64,000 bases of DNA, taken from the NCBI GenBank assembly GCA_024195265.1, contig JAJLRJ010000002.1:20992570-21056569 (forward strand), read 5' to 3'. This DNA comes from Dendrophyllia cribrosa (lineage: Eukaryota; Cnidaria; Anthozoa; Scleractinia; Dendrophylliidae). How positions within the stretch are numbered: position 1 is the first letter of the stretch; each line of letters begins with the position of its first letter. Position numbers and translations under genes: made by a program. Positions 11,801 to 22,704 of this stretch are shown piece after piece. Under the pieces are notes generated by a model. That model made no database searches. It saw only the letters and a program-made list of their open reading frames with translations, and had not been told where the DNA came from.

Positions 11801-14800
11801 GGTCATAAAGCTCTCGATATACGTTAGGTCTACATCACGTATATCCAGCGATGGAGGCAAATTTCGCATTTTAAGGGAAAGTGAAAATGACCGCTGCCAG
11901 CAATTTCGTGTTTTGGGGAGAAAACATGCGTGAACTATTAGATAAAAAAGGTAAAGAAAGAAAAACAGAAAAGAAAAAAAGAGAAAAATATTATTGATAA
12001 CATGAGTGGACAAAAATGGCGCGAAATTTTTGCAGTGTTTCTCGGCGAAGATGAAAGAAAGCTAAGCTGGTTTAAAGTTTAACCGCTCGACACGAAGTGA
12101 ATGTTCAAGGAGCACAATTTTCGTACAACGCCTTAAAGAAATCACCTCTGGAATATGATATAGACTTGATACTTCCTCAGAAAAGTTTCTGATCTTTGTT
12201 TTAAGCGCATTGAAGTTAAACGATTTCGCCATTACGGCTGCAGAAGCTAAAACGAGCAAGTTTCAGGTAAACAACAGCGATCGACTCAGCTCGTACTTCG
12301 AAGTTTGAAAATTTGGTGCTGATGGAAGGGACTAAAAAGCCACATCAACTACAGGTAACGATGTTTTAACCGTTTCTTGTATCCTTTAGCTGTGAATTTT
12401 TGTAAGATATACTGTCCACGCTGCAGTTCTTTCAGACTTTTCGCCGGTTTGTTTAGGTAGCCGTGTGTTAGTTCAATTTGTTTTGATTCTGAATTGAACT
12501 TTTTAAGTCAAGAAACACTTGTAGCTAAGAAGGTTCTATGCCATTTTAATGCCATTAAAAATCCTGTAGTCAATACTCTGTCCCGTTCTTTACGTAGACG
12601 AAAGCTCTTCGTAGAAACTCTCAAATTGTGTACACTAAATTAATTTTAGCTTGGCAAAAATGTCTGCATTTGCTGCTTGTTGTATAAAAAATGGCGCGAG
12701 GTAAAATATTGTTTTTGGCCTTTTTACTCAATAAAAGGTTGAATATATCTCAACGAATTTTTTCTGGAAACTGTGATTTGTTATCAATGTGTTGAATTAT
12801 AAAACAATTATAGTGCTGAAGCTTGCGCAATATCGCTTGGTTTTTGCAGGCAACTCGGCCTACGGCCTCACAGCTAAATATCTGGCGATATAGCGCTTCG
12901 CTTTCGCACTATAACTGTTTAAAAATATATGTTATAGAAATTCTCGCACAGTTGGAAATAAGCACAGAATTGATCAACCTTATAAGTAAGTGATAAATAA
13001 CAACCCTTACAACAACCATTAATTCCTAGCTAACCCTTCAAAAGATAAACGCCAGGCTTGTCGCTATTGTGAGTTCTTCATTTGTACACGATTAAAAGGA
13101 GCGTTTGATTGGTTCCCTAAGCCGTCTGAGTTTTTTAGTTTTGCTACCCAGATCCGTTAAATAGATTGATTTCACTAAATTGTTTTCAAAAAAGATTGTT
13201 TTATTAGAGCTAGGCGGCTAACAGTTTCCATAAAAAAAAACTATGTTTTAACTCAATGTTCGTCTATGAAATGCGAGCGCTTTTAAATAGAGATATGCTC
13301 AGGGACGGACCATTATTTTTTTGACGGGGGAGGGGGGGGGGGGGGGGGGGGGTTAGAAAATTTTGAAATAAATTGTTTGCAGCAGGCGCCGCATATAAAA
13401 AAAAATGTTTGCATGTGAACATCCCCCCCACCCCTCCCCCGTCAAAAAAAATAATGGTCCGTCAATTAAGTTTGTTGTCGGCAAATTTATTTGCAAACGA
13501 GTTATAATTAAAATTAATAAAATATCTTATAGATTGAACTAGCTTTCTTGGTTCAGTCTTATTGTAGTTGACAAAATACTGCTCTCGTTATTTTTTATTA
13601 TTTTTTTTTGCCAAAAAGATAAAAATAACCCGCTGGTCAATTTTTTTTTAGAATTCGCCGGACCGCACGCTAATTAAATAACATGTGAATCACACTTCAC
13701 TCTTTGTAATGTTTCGTCATTCTTTTTTATGGACAGGTTATTGAGTACGCCAAGAGATATCTTTTTGTCGTGTTTAGTGGAGAGGATTTGATGGAAATGT
13801 AAGATGACTCAGATTTTGTTCGTAGAAGTAGCTAGAAGTAGATATGTGTATTATCAGATCTTCTTGCTGCCTTACATGTATTTCACTCTTGGAACATTCG
13901 TATCTAAGATCACAAGTCAGAGGTTTCTAAGGTGGATGACCAGGCATATTGGTGCGCGTATCGATTTTAAGAGGGGAGGGGAATTGGGAAGGGAGGGAGG
14001 GGGGGGGGGGGGGGGGGGGGGGGGGAGGCGAGTTGTTCCTAATCTGAGTTAAAAGTCTTTATTTATGTTGAAATTTAACATTTTTTGTTGTCTTTATCAC
14101 TACCAGACTTCACAAGGTGAACGTTACTGAATTAGATGATGGTAAGTACGTTAAATGTATGCTGTGGTTAGGGTATATTCCCGTGGCAGTCATAACGAGA
14201 AAGGCACCTCGGCTTTTATTAGTAATGTTTGGTCGATTTGGCTGATTTTTCACAGAGAAGTTAAAAAGTAAATTAGAATTTGAGAATAGTCTGTATTGGG
14301 CCTAAGGTAAGATATCTCAGTATTCCATAATGGCTGGCGATCTAATATTGAAAATCGCTTCGATTTCTGATCATTGCGGAACATTGTGCGTGGTTCAGTA
14401 CGAATTGTGGAGAAGTGAAAGAACTCAAGATGGTTCCAAATGCAGGGCAATTTTCCTAAATTTAAATGCCGTAATACAAACATTGCGCTTTGTTACAATA
14501 CTTGAGCAGGTGTCATGCAACTTATAGAGCAGTTTTCAATTGAGTGTCGAAGATGAATTAGCGATTGCTTTCGTTTTGCGTTGCTAGGCTTTGTCATTGG
14601 CTAAAAAATCTCGCGTCACTATCTCAACCAATTAAAGGTAAACCAAAACCTATCGCGACTTGCCTATACGCTTTTCCTACGCTTGGCGCCGGATACATGC
14701 CGATTTGCTTCGAGTTCTGTTTGGTTCGTTGGATTGTCTGCGTTCGTTATGATTTGCTAAAAATGATTTTCATGATGACGTCATTTACTTCAACTACCAG

Positions 14801-17800
14801 GGGAAAGCCGATTAACGCTAATCCCGAATTATAAGTTAACCGAGGATTTCATTTCTCTGTTTTACTAAAAATGTTTTAAAAAAGACGTTTGTAGCTAGTA
14901 GTGAAGACAACTTAAAGCTAGTCGAAAATAAAGAGCAGAAAACTTTGGAAAATTTTCAATCGTTGAGTTGTTTAACTGGATTCAAAATTGACGCTAATCC
15001 TGGGTTAGCTTTATCGTGCTTTGAACAACCTGGCCCAGAATCCTTCAGTTTTTTGTTTTGTTTTCTCATGTTAATTGGGGCAACTGGGATTACAAATTAA
15101 AATCAAACTTGGAAAGGAAGCACGAAATGAATTCTGGTAGTTTTAGTAAAATGACGCCATCGTCAAAATCGCTTATTAAAAACTGCTCTATCAGTAAAAT
15201 ATAAGGCCCCGACGTTGATACTGAGGGTAACTGACCATAATTTGTCTCTTTTTCCAGGCATTATCACATTTGACGAGTTCCAAAACATGAACACTCGTGG
15301 CGCTGATACTATGATGTTCCAAGCAAGCAAAACTCATCCAAAGTACAGGCCCCGATACAGTGATCAGACATGGGTAAATCAGCGCCAACTGAAGGACCCT
15401 GTTTTGGATAGGATCCTAGAAAGGTAAGCAGCTAAACATGACAAGGTCATCCTCTATATTTTCTCTTGCTATAACATAAAACGACAGGGAAATGGCTAAC
15501 CCTCCCTGCCCTTAGTTCCCTAGATAAAAATTAGTAGTTCATCGTAATACATAGTGGAGATGCGCGGTGCAAGTTGTTCCCCTACCCGCGGAAAGGCATG
15601 CATCAGCCGACCAGGATTAGATGTGATTAGACCTGCACTCATGTCCCTCTAGACGCATAATGCGTCTCGTGCCCGTCTTTATACTTAGTAGACGTACTAC
15701 AAGACGCATAACCAGATGCACTACAGAAGATAGTTTGTCAGTAGACGCATAATGCATCTTGTGTACGTCTTATAACTAAACGATTTACAAGGCGCATATA
15801 ACCAGATGCACTACAGAAGATAGTTTGTCTAGACGCATAATGCGTATTGTGCACGTCTTTATACTAAGAAGACGAACTACAAGACGCATAACCAAACGCG
15901 CTGCAGAAAATAGTCCGTCTACTGTAGACGCATAATGCGTCTCGTGCCCGTCTTTATACTAAGTAGACGTACTACAAGACGCATCACCAGATGCACTACA
16001 GAAGATAGTTTGTCAGTAGACGTATAATGCATCTTAAGCTTGTGCACGTCTTCATACGAAACGAACTATAAGACACATAACCAGATGCACTACAGACGAT
16101 AGTCCGTCTAGACGCATAATGCGTAATGTGCACGTCTTTATACTAGGAAGACGAACTACAAGACGCATATATAACCAGACGCGCTGTAGAAGATAGTCCG
16201 TCTACTGTAGACACATAATGCGTATTGTGCACGTCTTTAAGCGAGAGAACTACGGGACGCATCACCAGACGCACTGTGGATGTTTCTCCAAGTTCCTTTA
16301 AGAAGATAATGCATCTCTAGTAAAAAAAAACTCAAAACTTAGCAAGTTATCACATTTGACATTTATTCTCAAGCACGTTTTAAATTGAAGTTTATTCATT
16401 TTCTTTGTTCCTAGAATAATCAAATTAACGAAGCTACCAAGAGAGATTATATATGGGAGCGAGCGAATCCAGGTGAATGATTGTCGCTAATGCGACACTA
16501 ATGCGACACTTGCCTTAAGAGGCGGATGCATTTCGCAGGCAATATACTATATCTCAGTATTGCACCTAATATTGCAGGCAACGTTTATTTTAATGGTAGT
16601 GATATAAGTGAAATTTGTTATCCTCGTAGTGTGCTCTCAACTTAAGCAGTTGAAAAATTCGAAAAATATAGTTACTTTAAAGGAGTAACATCCGCACCAT
16701 TTGAAAAAGTTGAAAAATATAGTTACTTTAAAGGAGTTACATCCGCACCATTTTTAGTACATGAGACAGAGGACAAAATTAAAAAATATTAGAGGACAAA
16801 ATTAAAATCCAATTTTTAATTCCGATTACCTCATCTGGTGGATTGAAAAGATAAACAAGTGCCTCTTACGCCCTAGGGGTTGTGGGGTGAAAATGGATGC
16901 ACATTCTTCCCTTACATGTTAATCGATTATTTTGTCCATTCTTCGAGAATTCATTGCACTTATCACGCTTTTGGTTGGTCAGACCTTGACCGGCCAGACC
17001 AGTCAGTTCGTAAACATAATACACCTTTTTGAAGACTTTTTCCTACAAGTGCATCAAAATGATGCATTATATATCTACGAATTGAAAAAAAATACGAAAA
17101 AAATATATTGTCCCCATTAGTATCCTGCTCTTGGTGTTCCAGCAAAGAAAAGTATCTAGTTGTAATAGTGGCGAAGTTTTTTCCCCCAAACATTAACGCC
17201 CCCATGACATCACTCCGTTGACATTAGCTTGCTAGTGACAATAACTGTAGTGAAATAATGATAATTGGATCATTGTTTTCTCTACATATAGGTTGTTTAT
17301 TATGACAAGAACGGTCATTACAACGCGCATTTTGATTCTGAGACTCACAAGTTGAGCCACATTCCTTGCTGTCATCAAGTAGAATTACAAAAGATGTTAC
17401 ACTTCGAAAAGCCATGCAGGCTTTGCAGGTAAGATAGCGGTTAATGCAACCAGAAATACGGTAGAGTCTACCTGCTATAGCTCAGAAGGGGGTCGGACAC
17501 CTTATTGAGAATTATATAACGTAATGTCAACACTTAGTAATTTTATGTTCAATAAATTTTAAGTGTAAACTAGAAAATCTAAAATCCCCACTAAGGATTG
17601 AACCTGTGACCTCAGCTAGGGTTAGGTTTACATAGCCTACCGTACCAGGGTACCACCTAGCTTCTCGGGTTGTTTAGGCCTAAATTTAACTATATAAACT
17701 GCTAACCCCAACCTCAACTGAAAGCTAACCAGTTACTCAGTTATATATTCTCATTAAGGTGTCCGACCTCCTTCTGAGCTATAGCCTGATTTAGACTCTA

Positions 17801-20758
17801 CCCAGAAATACATTGTTTAATCTCAAAGTAGCCGTTTCTTAACTCGTGAATACGCGAAGTTCAACGAGCATTTGGGTAGAAATTTGCTCGATCCGGCTAC
17901 GCCGCTCGCTCGATCGGCTGTGAACATTGAACTCGCCATATGTAATGGTCACGTGTATCACCCATGGGGACGGAGTTAGAGGAAAGGGAGGGTGGGAAGT
18001 TGGACGCAGGAGGTGGGGGTCGGTGGAACAAAACGCCTAGGGGAGGTGGGGGGGGGGGGGGAGTCGGTGAATAATATCTTTACTGCATATATATTTAAAC
18101 TGGTGACGAACTAAAAACGTAAACTGCTGTAAGGTTCATTTTTCGGTCATTGAGTTTTTCATTTTTTCCACATCTATTTTCTTTTCATTTTTTCCACACC
18201 TATTTTTTTTTCATTTTTTTCCACATCTATTTCCCCTTTAAGGTACATTACCATACTGTATTATCTTAATGACGTGGAGGCTGGAGGCGAAACAGCTTTT
18301 CCCGTGGCAGACAACGAGACGATAGACATGGAGGTGAGTTACAGGCACATTTTGTAGCACCTGTGGAATAATGATCAGAATAACAACTGACAACAAAAAA
18401 GAAACCATAAAATCACTTCTAACCAATTAACTAAGAAACGTCAACCAATTAACTGAGGCCCGGTTCAAACGTGGAACTTTACATGTGCCGAAACTAATAC
18501 CTATTTGGGTAGACCCAAAGAATCAAGTTCGATTCAGTTGATTCAGACGTCGAACTTAATTAAGGGGGGAGAAACTTAACTACAGTTTTGGAGTCGTTGC
18601 TAGGGACATTATTTCATGGTTAGCATTTCTCACGTGTCATAAACTGCTAATGTGGTGGGAACTATGAAACTGAACACAAGACATCACTAAATCGACATTG
18701 CACATGCGTAACTAGTGCCAGTCCCAACCGCGCGTAAGAATGAAAAAGCGTAAAAACTCAAAGGAAACGAGATAAAAATCTGATTTTTTTGCCGAATCAT
18801 AGGCAATTCAACTTTTTTAAAAATCTGTAGCATGGAATTACCGTTAGGCGAAAAAACAGGAAAGTTATTAAAGAAAATGTATCAAAATACACCTTTATGA
18901 CGTCATAGCTTTTTCAATTACGTGAATTTTAACAAATCCATGCTACAGATTTTTTATAAGGATGTTCTTAAGCCGTTGACATTGGTTTTATTGGAAAAAA
19001 ATGTAAGATGTTTGAGTTTTAAGGGTTTTTATGTTCTGGTCACGTGACTTACCAAATATGGCTGTGACTTATGAAATTTAATGGTACCATTAACAGAATG
19101 AACGTGACCAAACATCATAGCCGAGGAAGTAAAGAAACTCATTATATGACGTTTGGAACTCTTCCATAGCAACCACCTTGTAGTTAAGTTTCTCCCCCCT
19201 TAAGTCGAACCAAAAGGCCGAACAATGAACTAAACCCATGCCATCCGTAAAAGTAGAAGAAGGCGCCTAAACATGCAAATGGTGTTAAACCACCTAGTTG
19301 CACGGAACTGCAACCTTTTCGCTCTTTTCCACAACTTCTCAGAAACATGGCTCGCAAAATGCTACTGAACTGCACGCTTTCCAGACCCTGTCAGTTTCAT
19401 CATTCTCGAAGACAGAACAGGGCAGACAGAAGTTTTCCTGGCACCGTAAACAAGTATATTTTGTATTCTTAGGGCAAGAGGAACAAGATTGTTCTTCTGT
19501 CTTCGCCATTTTGTTCAAATCTAGTCTTCTGCGCATGGCATCTACCTAACATCGAGCGGGATTGTGGAAAAATAATATTAATTTAATGTATGCATAATGT
19601 ATGCATTAGGTTCATTAGGCACATGTAAAAATCGACGTATGAATCGAAGTCGATCTTTTGCCGTTCTATTCGACAAGCTCAGTCGAATAGAAAGCCAGAG
19701 TCGACCCAAATACAAAAGTGTCGATCCTAATTGATTCATACGTCGAACTTTACATGTGCCGAACCTTGCCAGTTCTGACAAATGGTAAGCGTTCGCAGTC
19801 TCTGAGTTGTCAGTCAATAAAAATTAATTCAGTCGAACCTCTCCTTACGGACCCGGGGGGGGGGGGGGACTCCCATATAAAAATGACGGGGGTGCTCGTC
19901 GTACCTTGTAGGGGTCAAAATTTGTAGATTGGTACCGCTTAGGGTACTAAAATCTGAAATGATTACCGTTAGAATTATTGCGGTACCTTTTAGGGTATGA
20001 GCCGAAAAAATATGACAGAATATGACATGTGTTGTTTTCGAATTGGTACCCGGCTTAGGGGTAAAAATTCTTTTGAGCCACGCCCATCAAACAAGATTCT
20101 GGTACCTTTTAGGGTGTTTTTCGAAAATTTCCGACGAGCACCCCCGTCATTTTTATATGGGAGTTCCTCCCCCCCCCCCCCCCCCGGGGTTACGGACACC
20201 TCCGTAATACCGACACCTCTTTATTATGGACAGTTCACTTTAGCTTGGTCCCGAAGATACCAGAATTCAAACATTCCCTACCTGTATAATATACGGACAC
20301 CTCTCATAATGTGGACACTTGAGTCTGTCCTTTCGGTGTCCATTATTAAGGAGGTTCTCCAACTTTATATGAAAGTGCGAGTACTTGAAAATGGTTTTAA
20401 ATGCCGATTATAACCACTAAATTACTATAAACTTAACTTAATGATTTGCTATGAACTGTTAACACTGACTTTTTAATTACAGTATCTTAAAGACACCCGT
20501 GGGATGTTGGACTACTTCAACCTTAGCCACAACTGTCACAAGGGTAATCTCGTGATTAGTCCCCGGAAAGGAACAGCGGTCATGTGGTATAATCATTTTA
20601 GGGATGAACAAAGTGGCTGGCTGGGAGACATGGATGAGTATAGCTTACACGGCGGATGTGATATACTGAAAGGAGAAAAATGGATCGCAAATAACTGGAT
20701 AACAGCGCCATATCAGCACGGGGCTCACATAAAAAGTACCTGGCTTGGTTTTTATTAA
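8813..20758 (+). CDS. P4HTM: P4HTM-like prolyl 4-hydroxylase, paralog 1 (11 exons)
   Basis: Exons: 8813-9034, 10374-10452, 10767-10898, 11661-11737, 13737-13798, 14107-14141, 15258-15423, 16415-16472, 17292-17428, 18243-18333, 20483-20758. All introns are GT-AG, phases are consistent, and the product is 444 residues. The family is ER-membrane Fe(II)/2-oxoglutarate prolyl 4-hydroxylases with EF-hands. A hydrophobic N-terminus acts as signal or anchor. Exon 4 carries an EF-hand ([12 protein letters not shown]), and exons 6-7 a degenerate one ([11 protein letters not shown]). The iron ligands are His and Asp of HFD in exon 9 and His of SLHGGC in exon 11; Lys ten residues after that His (GEKW) would bind 2-oxoglutarate. 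In vertebrates P4HTM acts on HIF-alpha; the substrate here is unknown. Paralogs follow at 22705 and on the minus strand at 62113. Confidence 0.9.
9651..9850 (+). mobile_element. Truncated copy of G-tract-tipped repeat
   Basis: Lies in intron 1 of P4HTM paralog 1. Interrupted poly(G) is followed by ACTCCCATGTAAAAATGACG, then AAATTTGTAGATTGGTACCG, as in the left half of the element at 19853-20189. The right end is missing. Confidence 0.7.
10000..10162. mobile_element. Short MITE in intron 1
   Basis: Begins GGGCCTGGTCGCAC and ends GTGCGACCAGGCCC. It is 163 bp and has no coding capacity. Confidence 0.75.
11118..11574. mobile_element. MITE in intron 3
   Basis: The ends TTAAAGGGGCTATGTCGC and GCGACATAGCCCCTTTAA are perfect complements. 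The interior contains TGACGTCA-like dyads near 11506-11530 and no open frame. Confidence 0.8.
13304..13463. mobile_element. MITE with internal G-tract, intron 4
   Basis: GACGGACCATTATTTTTTTG at the left end is matched by its complement CAAAAAAAATAATGGTCCGTC at the right, allowing one length difference. A poly(G) run of about 20 follows the left arm and a C-rich stretch precedes the right arm. Confidence 0.75.
13998..14025 (+). repeat. Poly(G) tract
   Basis: An uninterrupted run of about 28 G in intron 5 of P4HTM paralog 1. Confidence 0.9.
14803..15035 (+). repeat. Dispersed repeat, copy 2
   Basis: Second copy of the repeat at 164-392, in intron 6 of P4HTM paralog 1. It begins AAGCCGATTAACGCTAATC and ends GCTTTGAACAACC. 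Bases just upstream (14690-14770) resemble another repeat shared with 29150-29230 and 59930-60010. Confidence 0.7.
15648..16280 (+). repeat. About 92-bp minisatellite, 7 units
   Basis: Units start at 15651, 15743, 15831, 15926, 16018, 16110 and 16209 (spacing 88-99). Each opens with the near-palindrome AGACGCATAATGCGTCT, then CGTCTTTATAC, a GACGAACTACAAGACGCAT-like stretch and ATAGTTTGTCT. The array lies in intron 7 of P4HTM paralog 1. The same words occur in the MITE at 28021-28287. Confidence 0.88.
16649..16753 (+). repeat. 51-54 bp tandem duplication
   Basis: Two adjacent units share AATATAGTTACTTTAAAGGA and ACATCCGCACCATTT. Located in intron 8. Confidence 0.85.
17460..17801. mobile_element. 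MITE with 10-bp target duplication, intron 9
   Basis: Long inverted ends: GTAGAGTCTACCTGCTATAG at the left, and GAGCTATAGCCTGATTTAG followed by ACTCTAC at the right. The element is flanked by CCAGAAATAC at 17450-17459 and 17802-17811. A 9-10 bp duplication fits Mutator-like elements. Confidence 0.75.
18564..19199. mobile_element. piggyBac-like MITE (TTAA target)
   Basis: Ends are GGGGGGAGAAACTTAACTAC and its complement, with TTAA immediately outside both (18560-18563, 19200-19203). It is 636 bp with no coding capacity and lies in intron 10. It is nested in an older repeat whose words (TTTACATGTGCCGAA) recur at 19740-19763. Confidence 0.78.
19619..19762. mobile_element. Small inverted-repeat element, intron 10
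   Basis: Left GGCACATGTAAAAATCGACG is complementary, with small differences, to the right end (CGTCGAACTTTACATGTGCC). The interior also folds (GTCGAAT/ATTCGAC). Confidence 0.65.
19853..20189. mobile_element. hAT-like MITE with poly(G) tips
   Basis: The left end is CCGGGG plus poly(G), then ACTCCCATATAAAAATGACG and GGGGTGCTCGTC; the right end is the complement with poly(C). Flanked by the 8-bp direct repeat TTACGGAC (19845-19852, 20190-20197), the size typical of hAT elements. It inserted into another repeat containing TTACGGACACCTC. A truncated copy is at 9651. Confidence 0.75.
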
Positions 20759-22704
20759 CCGTGTCAAAATTATCGCAAGTCAAACCTAAATAACTTGGTG
20801 TTAGAGCGATTTTCGTATCATCTTAAAATGATTAAGCGTGAACAAATCCAAAACAACAAACGAACTGGAAGAAGGTAATTTGATTGGTTTAGCGATCGGA
20901 GACAAACGCGCGCGGCTTTTGGTTAGTTTAGCTAACACGCAAAACAAAGCGAACGAATTGCGAACTAAAACGATTAAGCTATTCTCTTTGATGTTACTCG
21001 CTGATGTCAATCGCACAAGGTTGCTAACATTTTCATATTTGCATGGACATTTGGGACATTTGGGACGATCAAGGGTTGTTTTGATCCTTTCAACTACTGA
21101 CGAATGAAGCATTTGCAAACACTCAAGGAAAACCGTTTTTCAAGGACATACGAAAATTGCTCTTTTTTTCCTGTGAACGTTTATTTTTTCTGTGATAGCT
21201 CCAAGGCTTCGGCCTAAAGATTTCCGGACTGCGGGGCTGTAAGACGAAGCAATCTGGAAACGTTTTCATGAATCCACAGTTAGAACTAGAACTAGAAGTA
21301 AGAAAAAAGATGTAGTTTAGTGCCTTTCCAGTGCAAATTTCTAAAAGGATTACGGACACCAGCGTCAGAATTTTAAGAATAAAATTTTAAAACACATGCT
21401 TTGTCGTTAGCCATGTTAGCTCCCGGTTCTTTGCTTGACCTAAACTGTTCACAGTCCTTTATTTTTCCATATGTTCAGATCGATTGTTGAAAGTCATGGC
21501 GTGTTTAAAACTAGGGATGGTACAAAAACTGCGGGGAAGGTAAAAAATAGGGGTCCCTAATTTTCCCGCCTCCCGCCCCCCCCCTCCCGCAGGAATGTTT
21601 TTGTACTCTCCCCAGTTTTAAGGCGGGAGTTAACCTAAACGCCACTTTTCCGCCACTTGACATGGCTTTAATTAGAATTTGTAGTTAATAATTAATAGAC
21701 GGATACCAAGTTAGTCCACTAGCAACCTGGGGTGCTCTTACGTGGGTATCGACTGTCTGTTGGTGTTCCAAAAATCATTTTCTTTCTTCTATCCCTACTT
21801 TAAACCTTTTCAAATTTCACTTAAATTCGGGTGTACCCCCGCCTTAAGCGCGTCGTGGCATGCACTGCAGCTACACGAACTCGACGATCGAACTGGTCAA
21901 GTAAACGGTAAAATAGGGAACTGTGAACTTAGCCTGGACAGGAGATGAATAAGTGGGCGCCAATAGACGCAAACATTCAATTAAAGAAAAAATGTAGTTA
22001 ACTATAAAGTGGTTGCTTGTATTTCGCTTTATCTACAGTACAAGGTGTCGACTAACAGGCTATACCTGCTTTAATCTGGGGTTTTAGGTTAATACGTCGT
22101 TAAATCTTTTACACCTTTTATTTCGCCAGTGGGAATCAACCTGCTTTTTCGTAAGCTCAAACTGTTTTACAATGAAGTAAGTCTTGGTGAAGTCATAGTC
22201 TAAAACTTCAGTGGAAAAGAACTTTGCATTCCTGTGACCCCTATTCTGGTGTCTGTTCCCGCCTTCCTTTGTTTCGCAGTTTCAATTAGCGCCTTAGGGT
22301 GGTTTGCTTATAATGAAGTCACCCGCAGTCTATTTTCACTTTCTAAAACAAAGAGGTTGATCACAGCGTATTTCCCTTTATGCCCTAATAGTGATCACAA
22401 TCTGATTTCTCCCTGTGATACCAATATATGATCAAGTATGCGGGTCACGAGAATTGAAGTTATGATCATTAAAGGTAAATTTTCCCAAACAATGGTATAT
22501 GAACTATATGGAGACTAATAAAGAGAATATGTACGTCGATATCGGAAATTAAACGGTTAATCCTAATGAACAAGAAATCAGGAGCTTTGGTGCAATTAAT
22601 TAATAGTTTATGAAGTTCAATTTACAGCAGGTGCCACGCCAAACCCTCAGCACCTAAACAGATGAAGAAATAATGATTATTTAGTCTAAAAAAATAGTTC
22701 AACC
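20759..22704. other. Spacer between P4HTM paralogs 1 and 2
   Basis: No gene is supported. Short frames on both strands around 20801-21118 lack recognisable features and are not called. A C-rich stretch lies at 21571-21589. The last few hundred bases should include the promoter of the gene at 22705. Confidence 0.4.

Noticed and set aside
13804..14052. 82-codon frame ending in poly-Gly
   Set aside because: Driven by the poly(G) run; exon 5 of P4HTM paralog 1 ends just before it.
15648..16280. Regular repeats that could suggest a CRISPR array
   Set aside because: Units are about 92 bp, degenerate, without unique spacers or cas genes, in a eukaryotic intron.
19997..20413. 138-codon frame with poly-Pro
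   Set aside because: Runs through the hAT-like MITE and its poly(C) tip.
20801..21118. Opposing 105- and 89-codon frames downstream of P4HTM paralog 1
   Set aside because: No recognisable domain; both strands open over the same stretch suggests chance.
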